Shown piece by piece: positions 17,619 through 26,001 of a DNA stretch of 64,000 nt. How positions within the stretch are numbered: the first letter of the stretch is position 1; each line of letters opens with the position of its first letter. This DNA comes from CAIKBL01 sp964555355 (GTDB lineage Bacteria; Pseudomonadota; Gammaproteobacteria; Ga0077536): the NCBI GenBank assembly GCA_964555355.1, contig CAZKRY010000012.1:62001-126000 (forward strand). Reading direction: 5' to 3'. The notes beneath the pieces are model-generated. The model was not told the origin of the DNA. It worked only from the letters and a program-made list of their open reading frames with translations, and made no database searches. Position numbers and translations under genes: made by a program.

Positions 17619-19030
17619 GTCGTACGTCCAGCGGCGAGCGCTTCGCCTAGACGCAGGCCCCACGCAAAAATGCTGAGCGAGGGATTGACGCGACTCACGC
17701 GCGGCAACACGCTGCCATCCGCGACAAACACGTTATCCAAACGATGGACGCGACCCCAAGCGTTGACGGCGGATCGCGTGGGATCGTGCCCCGCCGCCAA
17801 CGTGCCGCACGCATGCGCGGTGCCGGCGAGTGGGATCGCCTGGGCCCCGCTGACCAGACCAGCCGAGAACAACGCGCGGCGAAAAGCTTTAACGAGCCCA
17901 CGATGTTCGCGCTCGCTCGGGGCCGTGCGAGCGGCATCGTAATCGAGTTCCGGATAACCTTTGCCGTTTGCCATTCGGACTTGATTGTCGGGCGAGGATC
18001 CTTCTTCCGTTTGCAGAAAAAACCCATAGGCACGCTCGGCCAATAAACTCGACACGGCATCGGGCAACACACGCGGCATCAAGGCGGCGATCACGTCGGC
18101 GTTGAAGCCGAGCGGCTGAATCGTGCTGTGCGGAAACTCGGGCGAGGTCAGCAGGGCGGTTTTGCGCAACACATCGTGCTTACGCGACGGGGAGAAGGCG
18201 ATCACTGCGGTCAACAGATGGCGCTTGAAATTCTCACCCACGCCGGAAAGCGGCGACGCTAAATGCGCTTTCGCGAAGTGCTGCAGCAAACGCGGCGAAT
18301 GCAAGGCGCCGGCTGCAAGGATGACGGTGTCTCCGTGGAACTCCTCGCCCGCGGCACTGCGTACGCCGCGCACGGCGGTGTCACGCGACGTGCTGATCAG
18401 CGCTTCAACGGGCGTTTGCATGCGCACCGTTACGTTGGGTAGGTGACGGATCAGCGCGAGTAGCGAGTTGTCGGCATCATGTTTCAAATCCCGCACCGAA
18501 GCGAAGCCATCAAAGTGACTGGCTTCCGCTCGACAACCCGCGATCTCAGGAGCCAAACCGAGCGGCAACGGGTGACTCACCCATGGCGTGCCGCCGCGCT
18601 GTAAGCGCTGCAGAATGTCACGCAGATCGGATTCAATTTCGAACTCACGCACGCCGAGCAGACGTTCGGCTTGTGCGTAATACGGCGCGAGATCGTCGTA
18701 GGCAATCGGCCAAGGCAGAAACGCGAATGCCTCATCACCGCGAAACTCTTCCGGCGCGAAGCGCAGCAGCGCCGCGCCATACCAGCGCGTCTTGCCGCCC
18801 CAGTTGAAATACTCCTCGGGTGCAAATAGCGCACCTTCGCGGTCCAACCAAGCTTCGCGGCTTTTGAACTCGCCGTTTTGAATGACACGACGCACATCGA
18901 GCGTACTGCCATCACGGGGTAGCTCATCACCTTTTTCCAAAATCAACACGCGGCGGCCGGCATTGGCGAGCGCGTAAGCCGCCGCGGCGCCCCCGGCGCC
19001 CGAACCGACAACGATGTGGTCGTATTGCAT
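17615..19030 (-). CDS. GMC-family FAD oxidoreductase
   Basis: A 471-residue flavoprotein. The dinucleotide site is VVGSGAGGAAAAYALANAGRRVLILEKG. The C-terminal GMC domain carries the active-site His in GTAHACGTLAAG and the Asn in VNPSLSIFAWG. It is a compact GMC enzyme that oxidises an alcohol or sugar hydroxyl; no signal peptide is present. It lies 9 bases after the cyclase gene. Glucose/choline/cholesterol specificity cannot be read from sequence; the neighbouring glucosidases argue for a sugar. Confidence 0.88.
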   Translation of the reverse strand: MQYDHIVVGSGAGGAAAAYALANAGRRVLILEKGDELPRDGSTLDVRRVIQNGEFKSREAWLDREGALFAPEEYFNWGGKTRWYGAALLRFAPEEFRGDEAFAFLPWPIAYDDLAPYYAQAERLLGVREFEIESDLRDILQRLQRGGTPWVSHPLPLGLAPEIAGCRAEASHFDGFASVRDLKHDADNSLLALIRHLPNVTVRMQTPVEALISTSRDTAVRGVRSAAGEEFHGDTVILAAGALHSPRLLQHFAKAHLASPLSGVGENFKRHLLTAVIAFSPSRKHDVLRKTALLTSPEFPHSTIQPLGFNADVIAALMPRVLPDAVSSLLAERAYGFFLQTEEGSSPDNQVRMANGKGYPELDYDAARTAPSEREHRGLVKAFRRALFSAGLVSGAQAIPLAGTAHACGTLAAGHDPTRSAVNAWGRVHRLDNVFVADGSVLPRVSRVNPSLSIFAWGLRLGEALAAGRTT

Positions 19031-19039
19031 AAGCCCTCC

Positions 19040-20023
19040 TTAGTACACCGCCGCCGGTGCAATGACGGCAGCGGTTGAGCCGCGGGTTTTGGCGTGCGTG
19101 AGCACGAACATGAATTCATAGACTTTGGCGGCGGCGAGCGTTTCGGTCGCTAAGTTCTCGAGCCCGACTAGCCCCCATTTGACGTACATCGTTTGCGGCA
19201 CGAGGAAAGGCCGCTCGGAGTCTTCACCGGGGACGGGGCCGTAGCTCCAGGTGTCCGCGCCGGTGAGTGCGATATGCGTCGCGTAGAGATACTCGACAGC
19301 TTCCATGCCGGCGCCGGGCTCACCACTTAAGAACCGCTTTGGATCGTCACCCCACAACGCGCCCCAGCCGGTGTGGAGCAACACCGCATCGCCTGGCCTC
19401 AACGTGATGCCTTGTAGTTTCGCGGCACCTTGTAGATCGGCTTTGGTGATGACGTAACCGGCATCCAAACGCGCGCGATGTTTGTACGCCGCGATATCGA
19501 GTAGCACGCCGCGCGTCACGATCGGCGGGATAGTCTCCATGCCAAACTTACTTAAGCCATACGCCGCGACGACGTCGCGCGCGCGCCAGCCGTTATAGAA
19601 ACGATCGGCAATCTGCAAATGCCCTAATGAATCGAGTTGAGTGCCGACTTGAAACGTGCCGGCTTGGATTTCCGTAATCCAGTTCAAGTGATTTTTGCCC
19701 CAACCATACTCGCTCGCGTCCGGCCGCTGCAGATTGGTGTAAGGCGCGGAGGTATCAACCGTTTGCTGCCAATAGCGTCCTGGGAATTTCGGTACGTCGG
19801 CATCGAGGATGCGCCCGAGATCGATCACTTGTCCGCGTTTGACGAGCCCACTCGCCGCGGCGACGACGCTCGGCGTGATTTCGTTCAACGTGCCAAGTTG
19901 ATCCCCTTGGCCGTAGCGACTTGGCCACCACTTGGCAACGCCGGGCGGTAAGGCATCATCTGCTTGCACCAGAGATGACAACGCGAGCGCCGCCAAGAAC
20001 ACCGAAAGAGACAGTATCTTCAC
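19040..20023 (-). CDS. exported cyclase-family (kynurenine formamidase-like) hydrolase
   Basis: 327 residues with a signal peptide (KILSLSVFLAALALSSLVQA then DDALPPG). The cyclase fold is shown by the metal-site motif GTQLDSLGHL, followed by GRVLLDI-like GVLLDIAAYKH, RPGDAVLLHTGWGALWG and GADTWSYGPVPG. Family members hydrolyse amides or lactones with zinc or manganese. The start is GTG, two bases after the SDR stop; upstream codons lie inside that gene. Periplasmic location would put it together with the bufferin. A lactonase role acting on the product of the GMC/SDR enzymes is a plausible guess only. Confidence 0.82.
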   Translation of the reverse strand: MKILSLSVFLAALALSSLVQADDALPPGVAKWWPSRYGQGDQLGTLNEITPSVVAAASGLVKRGQVIDLGRILDADVPKFPGRYWQQTVDTSAPYTNLQRPDASEYGWGKNHLNWITEIQAGTFQVGTQLDSLGHLQIADRFYNGWRARDVVAAYGLSKFGMETIPPIVTRGVLLDIAAYKHRARLDAGYVITKADLQGAAKLQGITLRPGDAVLLHTGWGALWGDDPKRFLSGEPGAGMEAVEYLYATHIALTGADTWSYGPVPGEDSERPFLVPQTMYVKWGLVGLENLATETLAAAKVYEFMFVLTHAKTRGSTAAVIAPAAVY

Positions 20024-20025
20024 GG

Positions 20026-20880
20026 CTAGCCCCCGCGCTCGAAGCCCGGATAGAGCGTCATGCCGCCATCGACATAGAGCGTCGCACCGGTGACGTAGTC
20101 CGCGAAGTCGGAGGCGAGCCACACCGCGGCACGGGCGATGTCCGCGACTTCGCCGACCCGGCCGTAGGGGATCAATTCAAGCAGCGACGCTTCTTTTTCC
20201 GGGGTCGCCCAGGCGTCGCGATTGATCGGCGTTTTGATTGCGCCCGGCGAGATGCTGTTGACGCGGATTTTGTGCACGGCGAGTTCTTGGGCCAACGTTT
20301 TCATCAGCATCGCGACGCCGCCTTTGGAGGCCGCGTAATTCGCGTGACCGGCCCATGGGATGATGTCGTGCACGGATGACACGCAAATAATTTTTCCCAT
20401 AGCGCAGGACAGCGCGGGTTCGATACCGCGCCTTAAATACTCGCGCGCGGCGGCCCGCGAACACAGGAACTGGCCGGTCAAATTAACGCCGATTACGCGG
20501 TTCCAATCGGCAAGCGTCAGATCGACAAGGGAGCCGTCGCGTTGTAGGCCGGCGTTGTTCACCAAAATATCGATTGAACCAAATTTGGAAATGACGGCAT
20601 CGAACATTCGCTCGACATCCGCTTCCACGCTGACATCGGCTTCGATGGCATAAGCTATGCCGCCTTGCGCTTCGATCTCGCGCACCAGTGCATTGGCCGC
20701 GGTGCCGTCACTGACATAGTTGAGCGCCACTTTGGCGCCGGCCGCGGCCATGCCGCGGGCTACTGCCGCGCCGATTCCGGAGCTCGCACCGGTGACGAGC
20801 GCACGTTGTCCGGTGAGGAAGCGCGGCATTTCAAGCAGCGGCGCGCTCGCGTATTTAAGTTCTACATTGGGTGCATTCAT
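20026..20880 (-). CDS. SDR-family oxidoreductase (glucose 1-dehydrogenase-like)
   Basis: 284 residues with the Rossmann motif TGASSGIGAAVARGMA, NNAG, the catalytic Ser in CVSSVHD and YAASK. The end YVTGATLYVDGGMTLYPGFERGG is like glucose 1-dehydrogenase-annotated SDRs. TAAGGGGAG precedes the ATG. It follows the DoxX gene by 11 bases and is the first non-bufferin gene of the run. It would catalyse NAD(P)-dependent oxidation of a sugar or alcohol; substrate not proven. Confidence 0.85.
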   Translation of the reverse strand: MNAPNVELKYASAPLLEMPRFLTGQRALVTGASSGIGAAVARGMAAAGAKVALNYVSDGTAANALVREIEAQGGIAYAIEADVSVEADVERMFDAVISKFGSIDILVNNAGLQRDGSLVDLTLADWNRVIGVNLTGQFLCSRAAAREYLRRGIEPALSCAMGKIICVSSVHDIIPWAGHANYAASKGGVAMLMKTLAQELAVHKIRVNSISPGAIKTPINRDAWATPEKEASLLELIPYGRVGEVADIARAAVWLASDFADYVTGATLYVDGGMTLYPGFERGG

Positions 20881-20891
20881 GTCAGCTCCCC

Positions 20892-21374
20892 TTAAGCGCG
20901 CGCACTGATGAAACGTTCGACAAGACGATCGAGCGCGAGCTTGCCGGGACCTTGCGCGAGCAGCACTAGGAGCGCGACTCCCCACGCGAGATGCATTTCC
21001 CGTCCCGCCGCCTCCAACGCCGGGTAAGAGATGACCGCAATAATGTTGAAAATAAACAGCACACCCGCGCTGAGGCGACCGGCGAGACCGAGCGCCAACA
21101 GCACGGGCATGCCAAGTTCCGTCGCGGTGCCCGCGACGGCCGCTAGCGCGGGAGGGAGGAGAGGAACTTGGTATTCATATTGAAAGAGCAACAGCGTGGT
21201 GTCCCACGATTGGATTTTGGTGAGCCCGGATTTGAAAAATGCATCCGCCACCCATAGTCGCAACGCGAGCGAACTCAACGGCGCCAGCTTGTTTAGTTGT
21301 TCACGCGCGAAAGTTGCTACGTGCAATGCGCGGCCAGCCCAAGATTCAGTGAAAGTAGAGACGAGTGTGTTCAT
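20892..21374 (-). CDS. DoxX-family membrane protein of the bufferin operon
   Basis: 160 residues with four membrane segments: ALRLWVADAFFKSGLTKIQSW, AVAGTATELGMPVLLALGLAGR, LFIFNIIAVIS and WGVALLVLLAQGPGKLALD. DoxX/SURF4-like proteins recur at the end of bufferin and related DUF692 operons; they are thought to assist redox or maturation at the inner membrane, without a defined reaction. Here it follows bufC by 15 bases. The second bufferin cassette in this window has no DoxX. Confidence 0.85.
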   Translation of the reverse strand: MNTLVSTFTESWAGRALHVATFAREQLNKLAPLSSLALRLWVADAFFKSGLTKIQSWDTTLLLFQYEYQVPLLPPALAAVAGTATELGMPVLLALGLAGRLSAGVLFIFNIIAVISYPALEAAGREMHLAWGVALLVLLAQGPGKLALDRLVERFISARA

Positions 21375-21389
21375 GGTTTTGCTCCCGGA

Positions 21390-22160
21390 TTAGTAAGTGA
21401 AGTCAGTGATAGTGCGGCGCGCGATGTGGTCACGCAGACTCACCGTGACATCGAAGTCCGGTGCGATTGTTAGTGCGGATTCCGCCGCAACGGCGAACGT
21501 CTCCCCACAAGCGAGCGCGTTTAAGAGTTCGTATTCACCGCGGCTTAAAGGCTCAAGTTCGATTTCTTGATGGCGGCGAATCACCAGCAAGCGCACGCCG
21601 CCGGCGTTGAGATTGATGGATCCTTGCTCCTCGCTCGCGACATGTTGCATCCGCCAGATGGCGAGTATCGGAAACGGTGAAGACAACAGGCGACTCGCCG
21701 GATGCAAGATAAAGCGCAGTTCGGCGTAGCGCGCGGGCGGTATGCTGGCGAGGCGGCGCGCATCAAATGTCGCAGGCTCCGCCGCGCGCGAAATTTCTTG
21801 CATCGCCCACTCAAGTTCGCCAACGTCGCGCAAATATGGCAGATGCGCGGTCTGTGGCAGAGTGGCGAGGAAACGCGGAAATTTATCACCGTAATCGTTG
21901 AGATCGCCCGACAACGACGGATGCTTGCGCACATATTGGCGCGCGGCGAAATCGAAGAAATCCGCACCTACCAACGCATGTAGTGCCGGATAAGTCGCTT
22001 CCAGCGTATTGCAGCAAGAAGCCAGAATGTTATTGCGGTAAATTTCAAAGCGTCGCACGGCAGCCAAGCTGCGTTCGCGCAAGCCAAGGCGCGGCAGGGC
22101 CTCAGAGGCGCCGCGCAAAGCGGCGGCAAAGTGCCGTTGAGTTTCAAGCAGCGAGGTCAT
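21390..22160 (-). CDS. bufC: BufC/HvfC-type partner of the MNIO maturase (DUF2063), copy 2
   Basis: 256 residues. The DUF2063 signature RFEIYRNNILASCCNTLEATYPALHALVG and RQYVRKHPSLSGDLNDYGDKFPRFL are present, followed by a C-terminal beta-rich domain. It overlaps the end of bufB by 17 bases. Only moderately similar by eye to copy 1, so each probably serves its own precursor type. Expected to bind the BufA precursor and present it to BufB. Confidence 0.87.
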   Translation of the reverse strand: MTSLLETQRHFAAALRGASEALPRLGLRERSLAAVRRFEIYRNNILASCCNTLEATYPALHALVGADFFDFAARQYVRKHPSLSGDLNDYGDKFPRFLATLPQTAHLPYLRDVGELEWAMQEISRAAEPATFDARRLASIPPARYAELRFILHPASRLLSSPFPILAIWRMQHVASEEQGSINLNAGGVRLLVIRRHQEIELEPLSRGEYELLNALACGETFAVAAESALTIAPDFDVTVSLRDHIARRTITDFTY

Positions 22161-23019
22161 AACAATTCTCCTGTAAGCAGTCCGCGCGACGCGCTTCCAG
22201 CAGCAGCGTTGCTAACGGCGGTAGTGACGAATCCCATTCGATGAGGGTGGGCTTTGGGCCCAGCCGCTCGAGCGCGAACGCATAGAGTTCCCACACCGCG
22301 TCGGCGACCGGTTGATCGTGCGTATCGATTAACAACTCGTGTCCGTTGACATTGCGGCGGGTGTGGCCGGCCAGGTGCATCTCCGCAACCAGCTCGGCCG
22401 GAATCGAGGCGATATATTCGTAAGCGTCGAAACCCAAATTGCTTTGGCTTACGTAAATGTTGTTGATGTCGAGCAACAATGCGCAACCGCTACGGCGCGC
22501 GAGTTCAACCAGAAAGTCCCATTCAAGAAATTCCGATGCTTGAAAGTCGACATAACTCGACAAGTTTTCAATCGCAATTTGCCGGCGGAGCGTGGATTGC
22601 ACTTCATCGATTCGCGACACCAAGTGATTCAGCGCTTCATGCGTGTGCGGCAACGGCAATAGATCGTTGAAATATTCCCCACCAAAACTCCCCCAAGCGA
22701 GGTGGTCGGAAATCAGTCCAGGCTCGGTACGCGCGGCGAGCCGCGCAAGTTGCCGGAGATGAACTTGATTCAATGGATCCACACTGCCGAGCGAGAGCCC
22801 AACGCCGTGCAAACTCAGCGGGTAGTCGGCGCGCAGTTCGCATAACATGTCGAGTGATGCGCTGTGTTCACCAAAGAAGTTTTCGCTGTGGACTTCTAAA
22901 AACCCGACTCGCGGACGGCTGCGCATGACATCGGTGTGATGCGCCGCGCGCAAACCGATGCCGCAACGCACGGGGATCGCGCCGGGTAAATCGTGTGCGG
23001 GAGCGTTTTCGATTGACAT
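22144..23019 (-). CDS. bufB: MNIO-type bufferin maturase (DUF692), copy 2
   Basis: A 291-residue DUF692 TIM barrel with the segments FLEVHSENFFG, LHGVGLSLGS, SDHLAWG, IENLSSYVDF, LLLDINNIYVSQSNLGFD, MHLAGHTRRN, IDTHDQPV and LIEWDSSLP that carry the expected metal ligands. It should install thiooxazoles on the adjacent BufA1-type precursor. It lies 22 bases downstream of bufA1. Copy 1 has AENYM where this has SENFF, so the two are clearly diverged paralogues, not a recent duplication. Confidence 0.9.
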   Translation of the reverse strand: MSIENAPAHDLPGAIPVRCGIGLRAAHHTDVMRSRPRVGFLEVHSENFFGEHSASLDMLCELRADYPLSLHGVGLSLGSVDPLNQVHLRQLARLAARTEPGLISDHLAWGSFGGEYFNDLLPLPHTHEALNHLVSRIDEVQSTLRRQIAIENLSSYVDFQASEFLEWDFLVELARRSGCALLLDINNIYVSQSNLGFDAYEYIASIPAELVAEMHLAGHTRRNVNGHELLIDTHDQPVADAVWELYAFALERLGPKPTLIEWDSSLPPLATLLLEARRADCLQENCYDLAA

Positions 23020-23041
23020 GACAGCCGTCTCGCGCGGGGTC

Positions 23042-23293
23042 TTACTTGGCCGAGAGACTGGCGCCGACGATTTTTTCGCAGGCGCCTTTGGGCAGATAGA
23101 GCCACGCGTCGGATTGCGCGTCTTTTGAGGAATGGCCGGCGCACGCGTTGTTGGCGGTCTGGCAGTCGTTTTTGGCCGCCTTGACGATGCCGTAGCACTT
23201 TTCGGGTTTATCGGCGGCGCTTGCCGGCGAAGCGATAAAGGTGGCGGTCAGTAACGCCGAGATGGCGGTGACGGCGATGGCTTTGGAATTCAT
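23042..23293 (-). CDS. bufA1: BufA1-type bufferin precursor (DUF2282)
   Basis: 83 residues: signal peptide to about residue 27 (SPASAA), then a four-Cys mature part with Cys33, 44, 51 and 72 (C-x10-C-x6-C-x20-C). The sequence around them, EKCYGIVKAAKNDCQ...CAGHS...YLPKGACEKIVG, is the canonical DUF2282 pattern. In studied bufferins the central Cys become thiooxazoles and the outer pair is linked, giving a periplasmic copper trap. AAGGAG before ATG fixes the start. It heads the 12-kb co-directional gene run. Confidence 0.9.
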   Translation of the reverse strand: MNSKAIAVTAISALLTATFIASPASAADKPEKCYGIVKAAKNDCQTANNACAGHSSKDAQSDAWLYLPKGACEKIVGASLSAK

Positions 23294-23322
23294 GTGGACT
23301 CCTTCAAAATGGGTTGTTGGCG

Positions 23323-23347
23323 AGCGCCGCAAACCATTCGCGGCGCT
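23323..23347. promoter_or_regulatory. inverted repeat upstream of bufA1
   Basis: AGCGCCGC and GCGGCGCT form a perfect 8-base stem around the loop AAACCATTC, 30-54 bases before the bufA1 start. It could be an operator or a 5' leader hairpin controlling the bufferin operon. It is shorter than a typical terminator and has no T run. Confidence 0.35.
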
Positions 23348-23536
23348 TCTGCTTTCTTACATTGCGAAGGTCGTGCCAAGATTGGCAAAGAGACTTAACT
23401 CACTGTATTTGCAAGAATTAAGTGGCAAATCTAGCGTTACATGAAGTCCGAGGTTCAGGTTCGCCACGGCTCGCAGTGGTGGCGGCCGCTAAAGTTGGTG
23501 GCGCGCCACCACACTCACTTTCAAACGAGGAATGAC

Positions 23537-23920
23537 ATGATGAGGAATGCTCAAACGATCGTCGGCGCGGTACTGCTCTTGCTATTGGCGGCGAGCGGCG
23601 CTTACGCGGATGAAGATTTAGACGCAGAGCTCGATGCTGAATGGGGCAGTAGCCGCGTTAAAACGGTCACCGTCCAGACCCCGGAAGCGCAATACCGCGC
23701 GCGCTTGGAGTTACTGCGCGCCAGTCGCGACGCACAACTCGAACGCTGCAAGGCCAAAGGCGGTGGCAGCAACTACTGCCAAAACTACATTAACGAACAA
23801 TATCGACGCGATGAACGCGCGCTGGCCGCGGAATTTGGCGATACCTTGGATGAAAGCGCGCGTGAGCGGCGGCGGATCCAGAAGAGTCTCGTTAAGGAAA
23901 ACGCGGGAGCGATCCAATAA
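23537..23920 (+). CDS. small exported protein with a Cys pair, copy 1
   Basis: 127 residues starting MMRNAQTIVGAVLLLLLAASGAYA, a clear signal peptide. The mature part is highly charged and helical, with two Cys in ERCKAKGGGSNYCQNY and a basic C-terminus (ARERRRIQKSLV). GAGG precedes the ATG; the 32 extra codons upstream look untranslated. No family recognised. A protein of the same design is found 2.5 kb away, suggesting a local paralogue pair. It is divergent from bufA1. Confidence 0.65.
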   Translation: MMRNAQTIVGAVLLLLLAASGAYADEDLDAELDAEWGSSRVKTVTVQTPEAQYRARLELLRASRDAQLERCKAKGGGSNYCQNYINEQYRRDERALAAEFGDTLDESARERRRIQKSLVKENAGAIQ

Positions 23921-23942
23921 TCGCTACGCACGCCGCCCTTAT

Positions 23943-23969
23943 GTTGGGGTTCGCTTCGTTTATCCCAAC
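23943..23969. repeat. GTTGGGG-type short palindromic repeat, copy B1
   Basis: GTTGGG...CCCAAC ends around a short variable loop (TTCGCTTCGTTTAT region), directly after the exported protein gene. The same element type occurs at 41658, 41786, 53133 and 53186. Confidence 0.7.
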
Positions 23970-23996
23970 CGAGCTTGCCATCGAGTCTAGAAGTAA

Positions 23997-24695
23997 CTAG
24001 CCGCCGAAATATCGTTGTCGAAGCCGTGCCGCATACGCCACCAAATTCGTATGTGACTCCGCGTGACGGCGGGCCTCGGTATCGAACAAGGGGCACAACA
24101 AATTCGCGATGACCGGAAACACGCCGGCATCCGCGCCGCAGGGCGAATCGCCGAGTAGATAGGGTTTGTCACCGAGGAAGTTGGCGACCGAATCAATAGC
24201 GCGGCAAGCAAGCGAGGCGACTTCAGAGGGCGAATGCCGCGCGAAACCTTGGCCGCGCAGATCGCGGCGCACTTGGCGGCGCACCATCGCGATCACCAAC
24301 GGCCGTATGAGTGGGGAAATGACCTCGAAAAACTGGCGCGGGCCGCGCGCGAAAGTTGCATCGTCTAGCCACCGGTCGTAAACGATCGCCCAGTAAATCT
24401 GGTCTTCGCAGAGTTTTTCCAGCGCCCACGCGGCGCCCCGCGCCGGGGCAGCGTAACCCGCGTCGAAATCGATCCCGTGTGTACGCTCAAGATGAAAACG
24501 AATGAACGTGGAATCGGCAACGGTTGTCCCGTTATCGTCAAGCCATGGCAGTTTGCCCTTAGGCGCCTTGCGTGGATCGCCTGAGGCCATCGTGAAATCA
24601 AGTTTGGCCATGCGCAATAACGTCGCGGCCTTCATCACGAACGGACTTGGATCCGGTAGGCCGAATGCGGGTCCGTATCCGTACAATGTGATCAT
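23997..24695 (-). CDS. glutathione S-transferase-like protein
   Basis: 232 residues. An N-terminal thioredoxin-like domain (MITLYGYGPAFGLPDPSPFVMK; GKLPWLDDNGTTVADSTFI with cis-Pro and the glutathione-contact Asp-Ser) is followed by an all-helical domain containing FLGDKPYLLGDSPCGADAGVFP. This helical motif is typical of the metaxin/FAX-like GST group. Substrate unknown; such members are often involved in detoxification or dehalogenation. It stands alone, convergent with the small exported protein. Confidence 0.82.
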   Translation of the reverse strand: MITLYGYGPAFGLPDPSPFVMKAATLLRMAKLDFTMASGDPRKAPKGKLPWLDDNGTTVADSTFIRFHLERTHGIDFDAGYAAPARGAAWALEKLCEDQIYWAIVYDRWLDDATFARGPRQFFEVISPLIRPLVIAMVRRQVRRDLRGQGFARHSPSEVASLACRAIDSVANFLGDKPYLLGDSPCGADAGVFPVIANLLCPLFDTEARRHAESHTNLVAYAARLRQRYFGG

Positions 24696-24725
24696 GGGTA
24701 ATGCCTCGGCATAACGTGTTGCATG

Positions 24726-25409
24726 TTATTCCCCGCCACCACACTGCGTACTTAAGAACGACCGCACGGCGTTGACTTCTTCCGCGGTCGCACCGGAATT
24801 TTGGCTGGTGAATTGCCGGAGATTGGCGGCGGCTTGCTCGCAGGTCTCAGCGTGCCGCATTTGTTCGGTGGTTTCTTCTTGCTGTTCCTTGGTCGGTTCC
24901 GCGCCACAATTCTCGCGCGCGATGCGCCGCTGTTGATTTATCTCACTCTTGCGCGCCGATTCATCCAAATAATCGCGCTTGCCGGTATAAGCATCACCCT
25001 GCCCCGGCGGTGGCTTAACACGGAAAAGACCCGCTTCGTCCCGATAGACCGGCCGCCCGCCTTCGAGCGCCGCCAGTGACCAACGCGCTTTTTCGCAACG
25101 CTCGAGCTTGGAGGCTTTTTCAAGCAAGCTTTCCTGCTGCTTACGGGCTGCTTCAGTGCGCTTGGCTTCGTCACGCGCGCGCGCTTCGGCTTGCTGGGCC
25201 CGTAAATTCTGCACCTGTTGACGTGCTTCTTCGTCAGTGAGCTTGGACTTAGGCGGCGTCACTTGAATCGATTCCGCTTGCACACCTGGCGGCGGGGCAT
25301 CGCCAAAATGCACATGTCCCTCGGCATCCACCCAACGAAAGGTTTCGGCAGTGGCCGTCAAGGCAAACGCCAGCAAGCCGCCCATGGCCAATAAACGCGA
25401 CGCTACCAT
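24726..25409 (-). CDS. exported DUF4124-domain protein with long charged region
   Basis: 227 residues. A signal peptide (MVASRLLAMGGLLAFALTATA) is followed at once by the DUF4124 motif ETFRWVDAEGHVHFGDAPP. A Glu/Gln/Ala-rich coiled-coil region (about 60-110) and a Cys-containing C-terminal part come after. DUF4124 is a small beta-rich domain of proteobacterial periplasmic proteins, function unknown. The ATG overlaps the stop codon of the upstream channel gene, so both are probably translated together. Confidence 0.8.
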   Translation of the reverse strand: MVASRLLAMGGLLAFALTATAETFRWVDAEGHVHFGDAPPPGVQAESIQVTPPKSKLTDEEARQQVQNLRAQQAEARARDEAKRTEAARKQQESLLEKASKLERCEKARWSLAALEGGRPVYRDEAGLFRVKPPPGQGDAYTGKRDYLDESARKSEINQQRRIARENCGAEPTKEQQEETTEQMRHAETCEQAAANLRQFTSQNSGATAEEVNAVRSFLSTQCGGGE

Positions 25410-25897
25410 TTTTCGATCAGCATCAAGAATCCGGGGATCCAACAAGTCAACACGCCGGTCGCGATGGTCGCGAGCGGCAACGTGCGGCCAAAATTTCGCT
25501 GCGGGACATAGGCGAGATAGAACATGAACCATAGCGCACCCCAGATGAGCCATAGGTAACCAAACCGTACATCGGTGCCCTGAAACGCGACCCACGAACA
25601 GGGAATGGTCGTGATTGCGACGAACAGACAAAACCAGCCAAAGGCACGCATATCAAGATCGAACCAGCCGCACACGGCACCGTAAAGATAAGTGAAGGTG
25701 AATAGAAAGCCGGTGGCAACTACATAGTAGTCGGCGGTCGTCTCAGCCCGGACCAACAAGATCAATTGAATCACCAGCGCGAGCCCACCCACCAAAAAAT
25801 TCATGACCGCAATCGAGCGGCGCTCGGCATGTCCAAGCGCGCCGACGCCATTGACCAACAAAACGGCGCCCACGTACAACAACACGATTCCCAGCAT
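25403..25897 (-). CDS. UreI/AmiS-family channel
   Basis: 164 residues with six hydrophobic helices: MLGIVLLYVGAVLLVNGVGALG, MNFLVGGLALVIQLILLV, YVVATGFLFTFTYLYGAVCGW, FGWFCLFVAITTIPCSWVAF, LWLIWGALWFMFYLAYV and ATGVLTCWIPGFLMLIEKW. This is the size and topology of urea/amide channels of the AmiS/UreI type. No urease or amidase gene is in the window, so the permeant is not known. It is the first gene of a two-gene unit with the DUF4124 protein. Confidence 0.82.
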   Translation of the reverse strand: MLGIVLLYVGAVLLVNGVGALGHAERRSIAVMNFLVGGLALVIQLILLVRAETTADYYVVATGFLFTFTYLYGAVCGWFDLDMRAFGWFCLFVAITTIPCSWVAFQGTDVRFGYLWLIWGALWFMFYLAYVPQRNFGRTLPLATIATGVLTCWIPGFLMLIEKW

Positions 25898-26001
25898 GTC
25901 ATTCTCCCCAAACGGTTTTGTTTTTATGAAAAGATCGATTAAATGAGGGGTAATCGCACTTCTTTAAATAGCGCTGAACCCATTTAACCGAGATGATTGA
26001 G

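Noticed and set aside
23294..23440. ECF sigma-type promoter before bufA1
   Set aside because: GTAAGA and CGAA elements can be picked out, but the spacing of 14 is too short and no matching elements occur before the other bufferin genes.
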